DNA of 64,000 bases from BOG-931 sp963781725 (lineage in GTDB: Bacteria > Pseudomonadota > Alphaproteobacteria > Rhizobiales > Xanthobacteraceae), in the NCBI GenBank assembly GCA_963781725.1, contig CAWAGV010000002.1:3472001-3536000 (forward strand), given 5' to 3'. This document shows positions 63,116 to 64,000 of this stretch, piece after piece; position 1 is the first letter of the stretch; the number at the start of each line of letters is the position of its first letter. A program made the translations under genes and the position numbers. The notes under the pieces were generated by a model. The model made no database searches. It was not told the DNA's origin and worked only from the letters and a program-made list of their open reading frames with translations.

Positions 63116-64000
63116 TCACCGGTTGAGGCCGAGATGTCCGTGAAAGGCGATCTGCGCGCCGTCTTTCGCGGCAACGACTTCGCCAAGCTCAACCACGGTC
63201 TCGCCGTTCGCGGCGAAACAATCGCGCGCTGCCTTCGCCCCGGATCGTTCGACCACCGCCACCATGCCAATGCCACAGTTGAAGGTGCGCAGCATTTCGC
63301 TCTCACCGATCTTGCCGCTCGCTGCGAGCCACTTGAACACCGGCAACACCGGAATGCGGGATATGTCGACCGAGACGGCGAGCTCTTTCGGCAGCACGCG
63401 CGGAATGTTGTCGGTGAAGCCGCCGCCGGTGATATGCGCCAGCGCCTTCACCGCCTTGGTCTGGCGGATCGCGGCAAGGCAGGACCGGACGTAGAGCCGT
63501 GTCGGCGTCAGCAGCGCCTCGCCAAGGCTGCGCGACGGTTCGAACGGGGCCGGCTTGTCCCATGTCAGCCCCGCGTCGGCCGCGATACGCCGGACCAGCG
63601 AATAGCCGTTGGAGTGCACGCCGGTCGAGGCTAGACCGATCAAGACGTCTCCGGGCGCAATGTCGGCGCGCGGCAGCAATTCCGCACGCGAAACCGCGCC
63701 GACGGCAAAGCCGGCGAGATCGTAATCCTTGCCGTGATAGACGCCGGGCATCTCGGCCGTTTCGCCGCCGATCAGCGCGCAATTGGTTTCGCGGCAAGCG
63801 GCGGCGATGCCGGTGACGACTTTCGCGCCGATGTCCGGGTCGAGCTTGCCGCAGGCGAAGTAGTCGAGAAAGAACAGCGGCTCCGCGCCCTGCACGACGA
63901 GATCGTTCACCGACATGGCGACCAGATCGATGCCGATGGTGTCGTGGCGGTTGGTTTCGATGGCGATCTTGACCTTGGTGCCGACGCCGTCGTTGGCGGC
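63116..64000 (-). CDS. purM: Phosphoribosylformylglycinamidine cyclo-ligase, partial at right edge
   Basis: The frame is open to the end of the window; the true start lies beyond 64000, and about 294 C-terminal residues are visible. AANDGVGTKVKIAIETN at the edge, then DLVAMSVNDLVVQGAEPLFFLDYFACGKL (in pieces: MSVNDLVVQGAEPLFFLDY), GGETAEMPGVY, STGVHSNGYSLVRR and ITGGGFTDNIPRVLP are the PurM sequence. It makes AIR from FGAM with ATP. Followed by purN. Confidence 0.96.
   Translation of the reverse strand, partial: AANDGVGTKVKIAIETNRHDTIGIDLVAMSVNDLVVQGAEPLFFLDYFACGKLDPDIGAKVVTGIAAACRETNCALIGGETAEMPGVYHGKDYDLAGFAVGAVSRAELLPRADIAPGDVLIGLASTGVHSNGYSLVRRIAADAGLTWDKPAPFEPSRSLGEALLTPTRLYVRSCLAAIRQTKAVKALAHITGGGFTDNIPRVLPKELAVSVDISRIPVLPVFKWLAASGKIGESEMLRTFNCGIGMVAVVERSGAKAARDCFAANGETVVELGEVVAAKDGAQIAFHGHLGLNR

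Overview
The window is one contiguous stretch of a GC-rich alphaproteobacterial chromosome, most likely Hyphomicrobiales close to Bradyrhizobium/Rhodopseudomonas. The pointers are a GPR/RgsE-type polar-growth giant coiled-coil protein, a membrane-bound ferritin MbfA behind an Irr-type iron control element, a Rhodopseudomonas-type thioredoxin-reductase-like ferredoxin reductase, several Bug-type solute-binding proteins and many oxidoreductases. I see no rRNA, tRNA, CRISPR array, prophage or insertion sequence. It reads as ordinary chromosome with dense, often overlapping operons.

Layout. 0-7.2 kb: an LLM flavin oxidoreductase (cut by the window edge), a ferritin-like protein, a MetF-like protein coupled to a HTH-methyltransferase fusion, a hydroxypyruvate-isomerase-like/SDR pair, and an SsuBC/TauBC-type ABC pair without a binding protein. 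7.3-15.7 kb: a frameshifted membrane-anchored protein, a phosphoesterase, mbfA with its iron box, Nudix, a Gly/Asn-repeat secreted protein, glutathionyl-hydroquinone reductase, GNAT, a Rieske/small protein/amidohydrolase operon and a secreted metallo-beta-lactamase-fold hydrolase. 15.7-24.4 kb: a leftward block of DUF1343 muramidase-like, DOMON-like and a MoxR/DUF58/DUF4159/BatA-type operon. 24.6-28.3 kb: a rightward overlapping operon DUF1285-Nudix-small membrane protein-CCA transferase, then an LpxH-like phosphoesterase. 28.3-33.1 kb: Mla-type lipid transport (mlaD, mlaF, mlaE), dipeptide epimerase, Bug protein. 33.4-42.3 kb: a small secreted protein, PLP dehydratase, the giant GPR-like protein, an HPt protein, ferredoxin and ferredoxin reductase. 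42.3-50.4 kb: SGNH hydrolase, VOC and FAD catabolic enzymes, PadR regulator with twin operators, Bug protein, CoxE-like VWA protein. 50.4-64 kb: a structured small-ORF locus with an extended Shine-Dalgarno, beta-CASP hydrolase, LOG protein, OsmC, atypical SDR, MTHFR, alaS, RNase Z-like protein, lipoprotein, ndk, TerC, cold-shock protein, and purN-purM (cut at the right edge).

Four otherwise intact genes (the 7.3 kb gene, mlaD-like, GPR-like, alaS) are each broken by what looks like a single extra base. Since alaS is essential and all four shifts have the same sign, residual sequencing or assembly insertions are the simplest explanation. I annotate these as single genes with a frameshift.

For follow-up the most interesting items are the 24-codon ORF at 50494 with near-complete anti-SD complementarity and a hairpin that would mask its start, the HTH-methyltransferase/MetF pair with an inverted-repeat upstream region, the CtrA-like site between the GPR-like gene and the HPt gene, and the SDR that lacks its catalytic lysine and serine.
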